Source of the DNA: Rhynchosporium graminicola
Lineage: Eukaryota; Ascomycota; Leotiomycetes; Helotiales; Ploettnerulaceae
Assembly (NCBI GenBank): GCA_900074885.1
Contig: FJUW01000005.1
Coordinates: 588,242-652,241, forward strand
DNA length: 64,000 nt
Direction: 5' to 3'
A program made the position numbers and the translations under genes. Below the pieces are notes generated by a model. It was given only the letters and a program-made list of their open reading frames with translations, did no database searches and was not told the DNA's origin. The first letter of the stretch is position 1. The number at the start of each line of letters is the position of its first letter. Below, piece after piece: positions 36,285-48,644 of this stretch.

Positions 36285-38269
36285 ATGCTTTACAACTGGA
36301 GACTCGTTCTCTCCGCCCTCTCTTTTTCAGGCCTCATAGGCCACGGACAATTTGTATCGGGGTTTTGGATTCCATTTCGGCATACGGCGGTAGCGAGGCG
36401 AGATGTTGACACAGCGGCATTGGACTTGTCCAATCTCGGGATTGTCAAACAGTATGTATGCCCCAAGGATACTAACCTGATGAAAAGGCAATCGACGACA
36501 ATCACAGTCCCGAAGAGCGAGCTGAGGAACTTGCTCTTGCAGATTCGGTTGCTGGAATTGCAGTTGATTGATATCCTTCTGAATGATGGAATAGACACAG
36601 GCAGTGGTAGTACAAGTGATATTGCTGCCCCTACTTTCTTGACAGGTGTCATATCATCTACAATCACAACAAGCGTTCCCCTGGCTTCTCTAAGTTCTGC
36701 CATTAGCTCGGTGCTCTCTCAAATGACCCCAAGATCGTATTCACTCACCACGACTGAAACCTGTTCAACACCATCTGCTTCTCCCGCCGATCCAACAGAA
36801 GCTTCACTCGCAAGCGGTACTGGAGTAGCAAGTGGTACAAGGACAATTCGAGTGACTAGGACCACAACAGCGACAACCATAACGATCACTACTGCTCCAG
36901 GATTCGAAGCAACAACAAATGTGGCTGCTCCAAGCACCGCAGCGGCTCCAATCTCTGATCTCGTTGATACGACAAACGTGGCTGATATTAACACCACGAC
37001 GACGCTACCAGTGACTTTGAGCACGGGTCTTCCTGAATCTCTACTAACAAGAGATACCCTATCATCACCTCCTGAACTTCCCGCATCAGCTCCCACCTTT
37101 GTCGAGACTACAACTTCTGAAGTAACCTCGGAAAGGGCAATTCCAACATCAGAAACATCACTTACAGGAGGTGGATTCATCGAAGTTACTAACACAGTTT
37201 CCTTGGCAGCCCCAGCCCCAACTTCGCCATCAACAGGCTACACATTCAACGCTGCCTCAGAGAGTAATATAGCCGTCTACTTCGGCCAGACAGCAATCAC
37301 AGGAACGACATCACTTGAAGCACAATGTGCCGATCCCAACATTGACATCGTCATTCTCGCCTTCGTGATCTCCCAACGAATCGGCGGAATCTACCCGGCA
37401 ATAAATTTCGGCGCTGCGTGCGGAGGTCAGACTCCTGAAATGGTTGCTCAAGCTCCTGGATTGCTGTCTTGTCCTGAATTAGCTGGTAATGTTTCGAGTT
37501 GCCAGAACAACTATGGCAAGAAAGTCATGTTGAGTATTGGAGGTGCTACCAGCCAAATCTCGTTCACTGGGGAAGACCAGGCTAGGACCTTTGGAGATGT
37601 GCTCTGGGACTTGTTCGGGCCTCCAGGAAATGTTGACGTGGGATTGAGACCATTTGGAAACGTGGAGGTTGATGGATTTGATATTGGTAAGTACACTTTG
37701 TTCCATTAGTTCGCCCACAGTTCTCCGAGAGACAAGCGAGGCAAAAGCAGCTACTGACATGAAAATTCTTAACAGATAAAGAAGATCGCCTACCTTCTTA
37801 CTTCGGCATTCTAGCCACCACACTCCGCTCACATTTCACCTCTAGTACCGCAAAAAACTACTATATCGCATCCGCGCCTCAGTGCCCATATCCCGACGCA
37901 TCTACACCTCTAGACGTCCTCCTGCTTTCCGACTTCGTCTGGGTGCAATTCTACAACAACCCACCCTGCGAGATTGGCTCCAGTGGCTTCGCAGCTAGTG
38001 TCGACCAGTGGAGTTCAGCGCTTGAAGCCTCTACCCTGGCAACGAAACCAAGGCTGTATATTGGGGCTCCGGCGTTTCCCGAAGCTGGTCAGAGTGCGTA
38101 CGCGAAGATTGGGAATGCAGAGGGGATGAAGAGTATCGCGACAGAAGTCAAGGATATGAACGTCCCGAATCTGGGTGGAATCATGTTCTGGGACGGCCCG
38201 ATGGGACAGGCCAATATTGGTGGTGGGATGGATATTATTGGATGGGCAAAGGAGGGTTTGGAGTCATGA
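36285..38269 (+). CDS. secreted GH18 chitinase, class III type, with N-terminal Ser/Thr-rich region
   Basis: Two exons, 36285-37686 and 37776-38269, with one 89-bp intron. The product is 631 residues. The start MLYNWRLVLSALSFSG gives a signal peptide; an upstream ATG at 36207 would hide it. Residues ~70-105 hold a Leu-rich helix, ~105-320 a Ser/Thr-rich stretch likely O-glycosylated, and ~320-631 the GH18 barrel. The barrel shows NIAVYFGQT, KKVMLSIGGA (about residue 411) and the catalytic DGFDIDKE, with D466, D468 and the acid E470 forming DxDxE. VQFYNNPPCE and GGIMFWDG follow. The intron falls inside the catalytic motif, between I467 and D468. Relatives hydrolyse chitin in the cell wall or outside the cell. 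The Ser/Thr-rich part precedes the catalytic domain here; no carbohydrate-binding module or GPI signal is visible. Confidence 0.94.
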
Positions 38270-39602
38270 TTGATGAGAAAGGAACGAAAATAATGGTTTT
38301 TTTTGGGTTATCGGGGTTATCGGGTTTATGGGATGGGTAAAGATCTTGGAATAATAAACGATAGATTGGGGGGAGGAATTGACGACAATATACGGGTAAT
38401 GGATGATGACTGGACGAAAGGGCTTGGAGTATCTGATACCATTTATGTTTACGACATTAAGATATACACACACTTCTTCATGCGGCACCATAGTACACAT
38501 ATCTTAGTTCACAAAATGAATCAACTGATTCTTTATGAATCCTTTTTCTATTTCGAGCACATATCGCATCTCTTATTTTGTTGAAGTTCGAGCTCTCCGG
38601 CCAGGCCAATCGACCCCGATCCCTGATTTGTTGGCTGCCTATGTCTTTACGACAAACCTCACAGCATGCGAACATCTCGGAGGAAGTTTCCACTTCATAT
38701 GCTGTGCGAATGTCTCCGCGGTCTGAACATTCTCATCACAGAAATGATGGAATCGCTCACCCTGCCGTACGAAGCAGAAAGCGTGAACGGTGAAAAGACT
38801 AGTGCTGAAGAAAGACTCTAAATATAGAGACCCTCAAAGAATTTAGCGACACATTGAGTTGTCAGGTAGCTTCCAGAAACGACGCCTTTGCGAAGACATC
38901 TGATTCCGAATCTTCAGGAATATAACTAACATGTCCACGATCATTCACACAGCTCTATCTTGGGATCCCCAAAATATGGTACAGTCAGTAAGTGAAGCGG
39001 AGCGGCTGAAATCCAGATTATTTATCGTACGCAATCAATGTACGAAAACACTTCGACGCTGAACCTCAATCAGAGATTTTCGATACATCAGAAAGACTAG
39101 GTGAGTAACTAGACCAAATTTTGAAAATTGCATATATCTTATCTTACCTCGAACGAATGCTAGCATCTGAGCTAGCCGAGATGGTCAGTGTATGTATTCC
39201 TAGACTCCATCCTCATCTCACCACACCCTCCTCGATCCCGCAAAACAAAGCCACGACCAGGCGAGCGAAATGACAAAGAAGCCCGCAGATGCACTATAAG
39301 CATCGAATCAAGAAAAGTAGTTCCCCATCTAGGAATACTGTAAGCAATAGAAGCCACAAATTAAGCGCCCGGGATCGTCACAAACGCGCAATGGGTCAGA
39401 GCAACATCTCATCTCATCTCATCTGATCCCGTCAGCTTCGTGTGGCTGACAGTGAGGGAGTGAGTGTATTTGGCTCGTTCGGCTGCGCCTAATGCGCCTG
39501 TTTGATGTACAGTAGCTACCGAGTGCCGGCCGCCATACCTGCCATCTGTATCAATCCTTCTCCGTGTTACAGCCTTTCGAGCGCGCAATATTGCAGAGGA
39601 TT

Positions 39603-39622
39603 GGGGGGGGGGAGGGGGGGGG
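39603..39622. repeat. poly-G tract
   Basis: A run of G interrupted by a single A. Possible G-quadruplex former and sequencing trouble spot. Confidence 0.9.
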
Positions 39623-41178
39623 CAGGCAATTCAGCCACCGCCCTATGCACACCGCATAAATAAAAACTCAGCCGGCCAAGAATTCCAAGACAAGTAACTA
39701 CGTGTCTAGTCTGCTGGCTACAAAAATATAGTTCTCTTTCACCACAAAACCTTGGCATTGTTATATAATTCTAGCAGGCTAATCTGAAAGTTAAACTTGA
39801 AAGGCTTTTCTTGAAAAGTCGCGGAAGGTTTTCATCTATGGAACGAGGGGGCAAGAAATGGCTTAGTCGGTCGGTGCAGTAGAATCGGTCATCGGTATTC
39901 CTTCCTCACATTCCTTACCCAGCCGATAGGTACGCAGCATAGCATAGCCGTCGCACCGAATTTATTCTTGTATCCTTCTAAATAAAACCCATTAGGGCTC
40001 GGCTCGGCATCAAGCATGCACCGAACTTCGGGGGTTGGACGATAGATACATGGACCACCATTCAACACGACGACGGTAAAAGAGTCAAAGTAACCTCAAG
40101 ACTTGCGAAAGTTTTTGGTTTCCGTGACGAAGAATATTACGTGTCAGATCACGAAGAAATTCAAAAACCTTGAACACCATTAGACTTCCACGCTTGAGCT
40201 TAAAATAAGGCCCTTGTATGAACTGACTGACCCCCGACCCCCAACCACAACATCCGGAATTCCCGCGTATCGTCCTCATCCTCTCGTATTTCCTCGCGCT
40301 TCCCCTTCGAAACACGAAAATACGGCCCGGCGCGCGAGGCAGCGAGGCGGTTTCCAATTCCATGACGGGCAGACGAGGTCCAGGAGCTGGCACATGACAT
40401 GACTGAACCTCAACGTCATGTCACTCTGCTACTGTACTCGACCACTGATTAATATTCAACAAAAGCTTATTCGGTAGGAAGAGCTGCTGCTACTGTCTTT
40501 GTTTTCATGGATTCCAACGAGTTGTTGTTGACCTGAAGGAATTTCATCTACACTGATTACTGTCAAAGTTGGGGTTTTCTTGACGTTCTTGATCCTGGCT
40601 TAACATCGCCCATCACGAATTGCGCACCGCCTCGCTGCCTTCGCCTCATTATTTTGGTTCCGTGTCAGGGAAGAGGCAGATTTCGAAAGTTGGTAGATAC
40701 GAGTAGTACTACCGATGGATGGAGCGGTCTTTGTTACCAGTAGAGGATTCTTCTTTCTTTAAGGTAAGGCAGATGGGAATATAAAAATGAAGTTCCTCGC
40801 ATGGAAATGGAGGTAGTTTTGCATGCAGGTCTGTAATTCGTAGGTGCGATTCTTCTTTCTCCACTGCCTCCTCGTACAATCCCCATCATGCATTTTTCAC
40901 ACCAAGATCCTCCTTCCCACGACCGCACAATCCTTCTAATTTTCTAAACCAAAGAAGCCAATCATCAACACGAAAATCAAACCACCAACCAACCCCCACC
41001 TGCCCTGCCCGACCCATGCAACGCATCGTTTGGACTTGCACCTACCTACCTTACCTTACCTTACCTACAGTAGCGTCCCCGGCTCTTTCCGCCGCTAGTA
41101 CCACGACACTACACTAGTATCTACCCCTCCATACCTCCCTCTAATGCCCAACCGCCACCCCGCCCACTCATCCACATC

Positions 41179-41557
41179 TATAAATAAAACTGCCGCGTGC
41201 ACAATCTTCTTGTTTTGCACCGACCAGCACCTACTCGCCCACTACCTACCCACCTACCCAACTCCTAAGTAAAGCTAGAAAGTCTGATTTTCGGTTTCCA
41301 AAAAAGAAAAAAAAAGAAAAAAAATCCAAAAAAATTCATCACTAAATCATCCACGAAACGATTGGTCGCTCCTCGGACTGGTATAATACCTGAGAGATCT
41401 GAGCGGGTCTCAGGTCTCGAAATTCAAAGGATCTGGTCAGGGTAGGGTAGGTAGATATAAGGAAGGATTCGTAACTGGAAGTTTGTTCCGGCTAGAGCTT
41501 GACTAGCTTGCCTGGGTATTGGCGGGGTAATTGTTTGGCCGGGGAGAAAGAAGCGTC
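41179..41557 (+). promoter_or_regulatory. TATA element with ATG-free leader-like stretch
   Basis: TATAAATAAA at 41179-41188 is followed by CT-rich and A-rich sequence without any ATG until 41558. The first ATG reads only five codons unless spliced at GTAGGT (41568). This looks like a transcribed leader, but no downstream coding sequence could be recognised. Confidence 0.4.
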
Positions 41558-44500
41558 ATGTTGAGAGGTAGGTGAATTACGGAATCTGGAAATACTGGGT
41601 TTGCTCGTGTAGAATAGAAAAGTATATGTGATTTAAAGATGCCGGTGAGCGTCCAGTAGAGAATACTAGTAGCGCTAAGCAGTCATGCAATGCAGTCAGA
41701 GTAAAGAAGTGTCGGGATGCAAGGGCTAGAATAAGTAAGTGTACGAATTCTTTCTCGTGAAAAACAATTAAAAAAATTCTATATGTTGGACTTCTAGATG
41801 CTACATATGCCTTTAGCCCTGAGGACTCGAATTTGCAGGCGAGTAGGTGCGGTGGGATGATGCTGACCTGATAACATGACAAGACACTCTTTGTGCCTCT
41901 ATATCCCAGGCTGGAATGGGGCATTGTTGTGTCCATCCTCCTCAAGCCCAAAAATAAAAGAGTCGTTGTAAGATATGTGTACATTCTTCATGAGTCTTCT
42001 GCCTTTCTAAATGTCGACTTTCTAATTCGGTATATATGTTCGTACACCAGCTAGGAAACGAGGGTCTCCAACCGATTGGTCCTGCCAATGCCGAGGATCG
42101 TATGCGGGCTTCCTGAGCCTGGCATCTGTCAGAGCCTCGTGTCACATGAGTACAATCCCATGCGACTGCGCTGCAATCGTGCATCTACGTACAGAGTACA
42201 GTGAAAGTACATATTTGATGTTGCAAAAATAGCAGGTAGAATGCCTTCAGCCCAGCTGAATATAGAGATATGACGCCCAGCGATGATTGATAACTCGGAA
42301 GAGAAACGGAAATGAGATGACATAAACGTGATTGGAAAGACAATCGTAGAGTAAAGTAAATTGGACTTTCCGTCCGTAATTCCTCTAGGCGCAGCCTGTT
42401 GAAGTAATACAAAAACGATCCTCCCCATAAAACATGATTTTGGCTGCCTAAGCGGGAGAGCTAGCTCCTTTTAAAATGCAAAAAGAGTCAGCAAAACCAG
42501 GACAAAAATATGATTGCGAATCGCAGATCTGCATAATCAATCCTGTCAATAATGACCGCAAGTTCTAGTACAGGACACAAACAAATCCCAAAATCAAATA
42601 TTGTTCCTCCTAAACACCAGGTATCGTTTCCATCCATGCCATGAGAAATCGAAAGAAGAATATCAGCACGAAAAGGGGACTCGCGAAGAGAACAGAATAG
42701 AAGAATGACGAATGACGCAGAGGAAGCAGAAACACCGTACCCAAACCAGTACCAACACCATAATTTAGAAACCCACCGTGCAATGCAGAACTCCAATGAT
42801 CTGACAGTATCCATCGTTATTGATGAGGGCCGGGGTCCATCCTGATACATTCTTTTGCGCCTTCGAGAAAGTTCGTGAGGTCCATGGTATCCTATTGTTC
42901 TTTCATTCGTGTTTCAAGCGTGAGGAGGGTAGGTGGGGAGGAGAATTGACCATGGGTCGGTGGTCAGATCTCATGGTGCCGAGGATGACATTACGCGTTT
43001 ATGGCCGATGAGCAAGAGGGTGGGTTGAAATGGAGGCTTCGAGGAAGGCATTCCTCGAAATGAGAGCATATATAACCTCCAATGATCGAATTCGAATCGC
43101 GCCAGTGTGAAAGAAAGCCATGTACAACCAGTTAACGAAGACAATACATTTCATCTGCGGCTCTGTCGGGAGGTATGTTTATGTGATGAGTGACTCGCTG
43201 TGCCGTATCCTGAATCCGAATACCTATCCGTCGAATTTGAGGCCTCTTGTTGGTTGCTCGAATGCCTATCGCAGGCGTATCCGACCAAGACAGTTCTCTC
43301 CTCAACTTTATGCCCTGGTGTGCCATATGCAGCACACATATCGACGCTGTGCTTGTAGTAGAGGCACCGGCACACCGAGTATCTTTCGACGACGAGATAA
43401 CACATGATTGATTTTCTTACGCAAGGTTGACGTTGAGAAAAGTTGCCAATGTAGTGGGGTTAACAAGCAAAGCTGGTGGGGTCGGTCGGGTGAGGTTGAG
43501 GAAGTCCGAACGAAACTGAGAGCAGTGATGCTATGAAATATATTGCGGAACCGACTGAGTGAGAAGTCTGCGCAAAGGGATCTAACGGAGGAAGGTACGA
43601 TACAGATATTTCATGCAAAGAGTCACCAGGACTGAGGGGTGTGACTACCTTAATACTCCATCGTTGAAGAGTGTATCCCACGCCATGAGGCAGCAGTGGA
43701 GAGAAATCAAGAGAGTGGGTTCAGAATCGCTGCAGTACATATGCAGGTCAACCTTAGTTGCATAAAGAATGAACAGGGAGGGAAGAAGATGAGTCGAGGT
43801 TGAAGAGTGATAATCATGGACGTGTCGTCAGAGGACGGGATATTTTTGGCCAGAGCTAGTAGTACCCATGGCTGTAGATTCGCAATAGCCCTAAAGGCAG
43901 ATGCTAGTCCAGGAAACTAATAAACTATGGCACAAACAGGTGGTCTGAACTTGAAGAGCTTACCACACGATAAATAATTGAGATGACGTTGTAAAGGCTG
44001 GGAATGCTGGTAGAATGCGTAAGGCGCTGAGTAAAAGAAGGCCTCAGCCTCGAAACCTAATCAGGTACTGACTGGTTGGTCCTGGTACCGATACTCCCAG
44101 TCAGCGACTTGGACCATCAGTTACGCGATCTCCCAGATCTAGATCATCAGGCTAATGCTGCAGGGGTAACGGAAGAAATGCTAAATGGGAACAACGGCGG
44201 TGCAGGAGATGGGGAAAGTAAACTTTGCACTGGCATCGGAGTGGAGGGGTAGAGGATGTTCGGCCGTTGTGAGTAAGTTGCAAAGGTACGAGGTTCCCGT
44301 GGATGCTTCTAACTGTAGGTAGTGTAGACAACCTGCTCTAGTCCAGTACAGTCAAACAGACTTGCCTAAGGGAGCGAGTGTAACATACACCACGACTGGG
44401 CAGTTAGCTCCTGTTGTTCTGCCTAGCAAACATAGCATGGGCGATGTGGGAGCATCTATTCTTGAACGGAATAACAATGAATCCGTGATTCGAGATTCGA

Positions 44501-45354
44501 GCTTCCGGCAATCAAGCCACAGACGGGAAGCTGGCCGAGGGTGTAACTCGAGCAGGGAGAAGCGAGCAGCAATAGCAGGAGCAACCTGAGGTGATAGTTT
44601 AAGAGAAAAGGTAGCCAGCCGGACGTCGGCTTACGGACTCGTGCGATGTGTGGCAGGTGCATGCGTTTTCGTTTCGTTTCGTCTTGTCTGGTGATGGTGG
44701 TGATAGTGGTGATAGTAGTGAAGGAGTTGATTCCATGCCAAGCCCGCCCCTGGTGGTAAGCATGCTAGCTGATAAGAGCTAGAGTAGACCTGTCCCAAAG
44801 AGGCAGCTAAGCTTATGGCAGATTGAGGGCTGCTTGGTTGTGCAGATTAGATAATCAGTCAGTCTATCAATGACCCTGAAACGATCAACTCCTGTCCTGT
44901 AGTGAAGCAGACAGTTGATCAGGTAATTGAAAAGTTGCACCCACGTATTGCAAAGATTCACTCAATCATACATGCCTACCTTAGATTACACCATGATTTC
45001 GGACAAAATGCGTTCATTCGTATCCAAATTTCCGAGGCCACACGAATGTCAAAGTGGTCAGCAACTGCCACTAAATTTTACCTACCCGGTCAATTTCTCT
45101 GGATACGATTAAACGGGCTCAAGGCCATAAGGCACATACACATAACGCACCAGACACTTACGCATGCTGCTTTTTTTCTAGCTTAATATTTGACTTCGCA
45201 AAATCGTACGAAAGTAGAGGTAAGGGCCTATTCTAGCACTTTTACATTAACGAAAATAAGTCTTACATATAATTCGATAAATGGTTTCTGACTAGAATGA
45301 TCAGGCCTGATTAATCGTATACTCTACTAATTGATTTAATAAGGTATCAGTTAG

Positions 45355-45381
45355 TAGACCTAGGTAGAGTACCTAGGTCTA
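45355..45381. repeat. perfect 12-bp inverted repeat with 3-nt loop
   Basis: Arm TAGACCTAGGTA (45355-45366), loop GAG, arm TACCTAGGTCTA (45370-45381). Each arm also contains the palindrome CCTAGG. Confidence 0.95.
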
Positions 45382-46838
45382 GCCTCGCTTAATGTACCAC
45401 GATCAAGTAGCATGCCCGCCCGTGCTTTCGTGCCTGATATAGGGTTCGATTTCAGGTATGTTTATGCCTTGTGGCCTCATGCCCGTTTAATCGCATCCAT
45501 TTTTCTTGACCGTCCCCAAACCCGTCAATTTAGCATTCGCTGAAAATCTACACTCCGTAATCACCAGTCTTGGCAACGAAACATGCCATGCTCCCCTGCA
45601 ATGGGTGACCGCATCGCATACTTATATCTTCTGACCGGGGGCTGTGCGTTCGCGAAGACGCATCCGAAAAACCTCACCTCTCGTGGGATAACAGTCAAAC
45701 GCATCCGGTCCGCGTCGAGATGTCGAACGAAGCCGCTGCGCCCAAGTACCGGACAAATGACAAGCCCTCCCTTGTCCCAGCCAGGAAACAGGCGCGGCTT
45801 GTGCGACCCCCATGATCAATCGATACTCAATCGGAGATTTCCTCGAGGCCGCATTTTCAGCCGTATTTGCACCAATAACTTCGCTGCGGCGGTCCTGGTC
45901 CTATGCCGGTGCCTACGGACGATTACAGATTCCGACACCTCCTCTTCTCTCTTCCACTGCAATACATGGGGTATATTTCTTCACAGCCTTGTCTGAAAGT
46001 CCCTGATTAGAACAGAGGATATGCAGTCAGGAAACAGATGACTCCATTCTTTTCTCGTACTTCTTCAGCTGAACCGGGCGATGAAACACTTGCACTGGCG
46101 TGTATTTGGCCCAGTGAGGACTCGACCTTGACGCCATATCCGGAGCAGACTGTCCTGAATACAACACAGGAGAGTCATCCGAGATGCTTACACTTGCCAG
46201 AAGTAGCATCATTTGCATTGTGCCTGAGCCAATTGCCATCCAATACCAAATCAACCTCTGCTTCTTTGGGCATGAGCATGAGCACCTCATGTAGAGTCAT
46301 CCAGTATACAACATCGAATCATCTCCTTCGCAAAATCCAAACCATTCATCCAACGATAAATCATGTATGTAACCTTCAGAAACAAGTACAAAACTAAATC
46401 TGGAAGCAGTTCCCATCGATACTTAGCATCGTCACATCACCCCAAAACACTAACTAACTACCTTAGGTAACTATACATAGATACCATAGATAGGAACAAG
46501 AAACATAAAAGTGGATCAAGTTACCAAAATTTCCCAGGCTAGAATACAGCAATTTGCGTCAGTATTTTTAGGATATCGATCTGTCCCACACAACCCAAAC
46601 ACCCAAACATACCTACCTCCCCACCTACCCCTAAGCCTCCATCCCGCAGTACAGTAGTCAAAACACCACCAATACCAGCACCAATACCAGCACCAAGAAC
46701 CCTCTGTCCCCACGAGCCGCCACGTCGTACAAGAGCGTATCATCAGCATGCAACTCCAAAATCTGCCTTGACAGCCTAACTCGCACTCGCACTAGTCCAG
46801 TCTAGTCTAGTCTAGTGCAAGTCGCATGCATACATGCA

Positions 46839-46924
46839 TATATATATATATATATAAATGGTATATAAATGGACCCTCATCTCATCTCATCTCATCCGCA
46901 TACATACATACATACATACATACA
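46839..46924. repeat. TA dinucleotide and CATA tetranucleotide microsatellites
   Basis: (TA)n at about 46839-46856, an ATCTC repeat near 46877-46896 and (CATA)n at about 46899-46924. Confidence 0.9.
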
Positions 46925-47156
46925 ATATTCGTAAGGCGTCCAACCACAACCACAACCACAACCTCCTCTGCTCTCCCCCTGCTGCTTGCTACCCGCACAA
47001 CAACTCACTCACTCACCCCTGTAAGATCTGTAAGAAAGAAAGGGAGAGAAAGAACGTGATCTAGCTGCGCCTCGTCTTGTGGCTCTCTCTGTCTGCATCT
47101 CTCCCTCTATTATCTTCCAGGTCCCATTCTAATACTGTATTATATGGATGTGTGTA

Positions 47157-47185
47157 TTACTTACTTACTTACTTACTTACTTACT
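47157..47185. repeat. TTAC tetranucleotide microsatellite
   Basis: About seven tandem TTAC units. Confidence 0.95.
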
Positions 47186-48644
47186 CGCTTGCTCGCTGAC
47201 TGTAGAATAGTGTAGCATAGTGTAGTGCAAGTGAACGGCGAGATTATCTCCAGCCTAGGTAGCGGAGCGGAACGTGACGTCTGCCTGCGGTACCTAGTGT
47301 AGAGAGAGATTCGGCGAGGCCGTTGATAATGCAATGTATCATGATGTGATGTGACATTTCCTCAGATCGGACGGATGCGAATTAGGCCGCTAGTTTTCAT
47401 CTCATTCGATATCGCTTGGGTTGGTTCGTCTGATCGGATGTAATTGCACCTACCCTACCCTACCTCGTCTGCAAACCAATTGTCATTTTGGCATGACGAA
47501 TACCCTCTCATATTTTCAACGCGACCTCATACCGCGTTGTCGGTGATTGATTGATCCGGCCTGGGGAAGACGTTTCTTCCAAGATTCATCGTCAGGCAAA
47601 CAAGATGCGCCGTCCCCGTCTCAGACCTACAAGTGATACAGCTCAAATTCCCACCAGGGCTTTCCGCCAGACTTTCTCCACGCCACCTTTTCACCCATCA
47701 TTAAGTCGGGCCCTCTAAAATCTGTCCTCTTCAGCTGGGAGGCGCACGCTTCTCTTGCTCTCGCAATGCAATGAAAGCCTTGTTTGCTCTTTAAATTAAT
47801 ACAGTATAACTACATCCTTCCATACATACATAAAACCAAATGGTCGAACATCACCCCGTCCATAGACAAGCGTCCGTCATCAGTCCCATGGAATGCATTT
47901 GATACGAGCCATCGAATCCCACACTTTTGTTCTGATAATTGCCATTTTCTCGAAAGATAAGTGAGCCACATTTCGTTTTCCGGTACCGAGGAAAATTCCA
48001 CCCTCAGGGTGGGGCCGGACCTATACACACATATCTCTAGGTGATGGCTATGCAAATCGGAATTTTAGAGATGAGTTTGAATTGGGCTTCGGATTTCGCG
48101 GTCTTTCCGTCCTTTCTTACCAACTCAGAGATATCCGCCGCAGCTAGCACAATATCCACGCACACCAAGAAAGGCCGAGGACGATCCGAGAATGCGAAGG
48201 TGGTGTGAGTGTGTAAGGACCATATTATTTTGGTCTGCCTGCCTTTCCCGTTTCCTCCATCTCACTGATCCGGCGTTTCCATCCTGAACTTCTTTCGATT
48301 GTAATGCCTCGGCTGTATGAGTCGATTCGCCGAGCAGGATCCAGCTCAGCTTAGCATGGAATACATACTCTGCGGCACTCAAACACTCCTTGCAAGTTTT
48401 CGAGTTGAGTAGTCCTGGGAAGCATCGCATTCGCTCAATCGACCTCGGTTGGCAGACAAACATATTGCCCGAGCCTCTCTCCAACTTCATCATCCCAAGG
48501 GAGAAACTTTCTCCATTAGAGCATTAGTTGCTGGTCCGGAGCTGTCACCGTTGCTGCGCAATGACATTCTTTTAGTGACTTCATCGGCCGCTGAAACTCC
48601 CCCATTTCGTTCGTTGAACCTTCTTTCTCTTGACCCTTTCTTCT

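Larger units (their letters stand above)
38270..48644. other. large gene-poor block, 10.4 kb
   Basis: No recognisable protein family on either strand. It holds a poly-G tract, a promoter-like stretch near 41179, a perfect 12-bp inverted repeat at 45355-45381 and several microsatellites. The longest frames are about 135 codons (41577-41984 minus, 45583-45996 plus) and show no familiar features. Confidence 0.55.

Noticed and set aside
41311..41335. A-rich tract as retrotransposon poly-A tail
   Set aside because: No reverse transcriptase, target-site duplication or LINE-like sequence next to it.
45583..45996. 137-codon frame considered as a transposase remnant
   Set aside because: No DDE, RNase H or zinc-finger motif and no terminal inverted repeats nearby.
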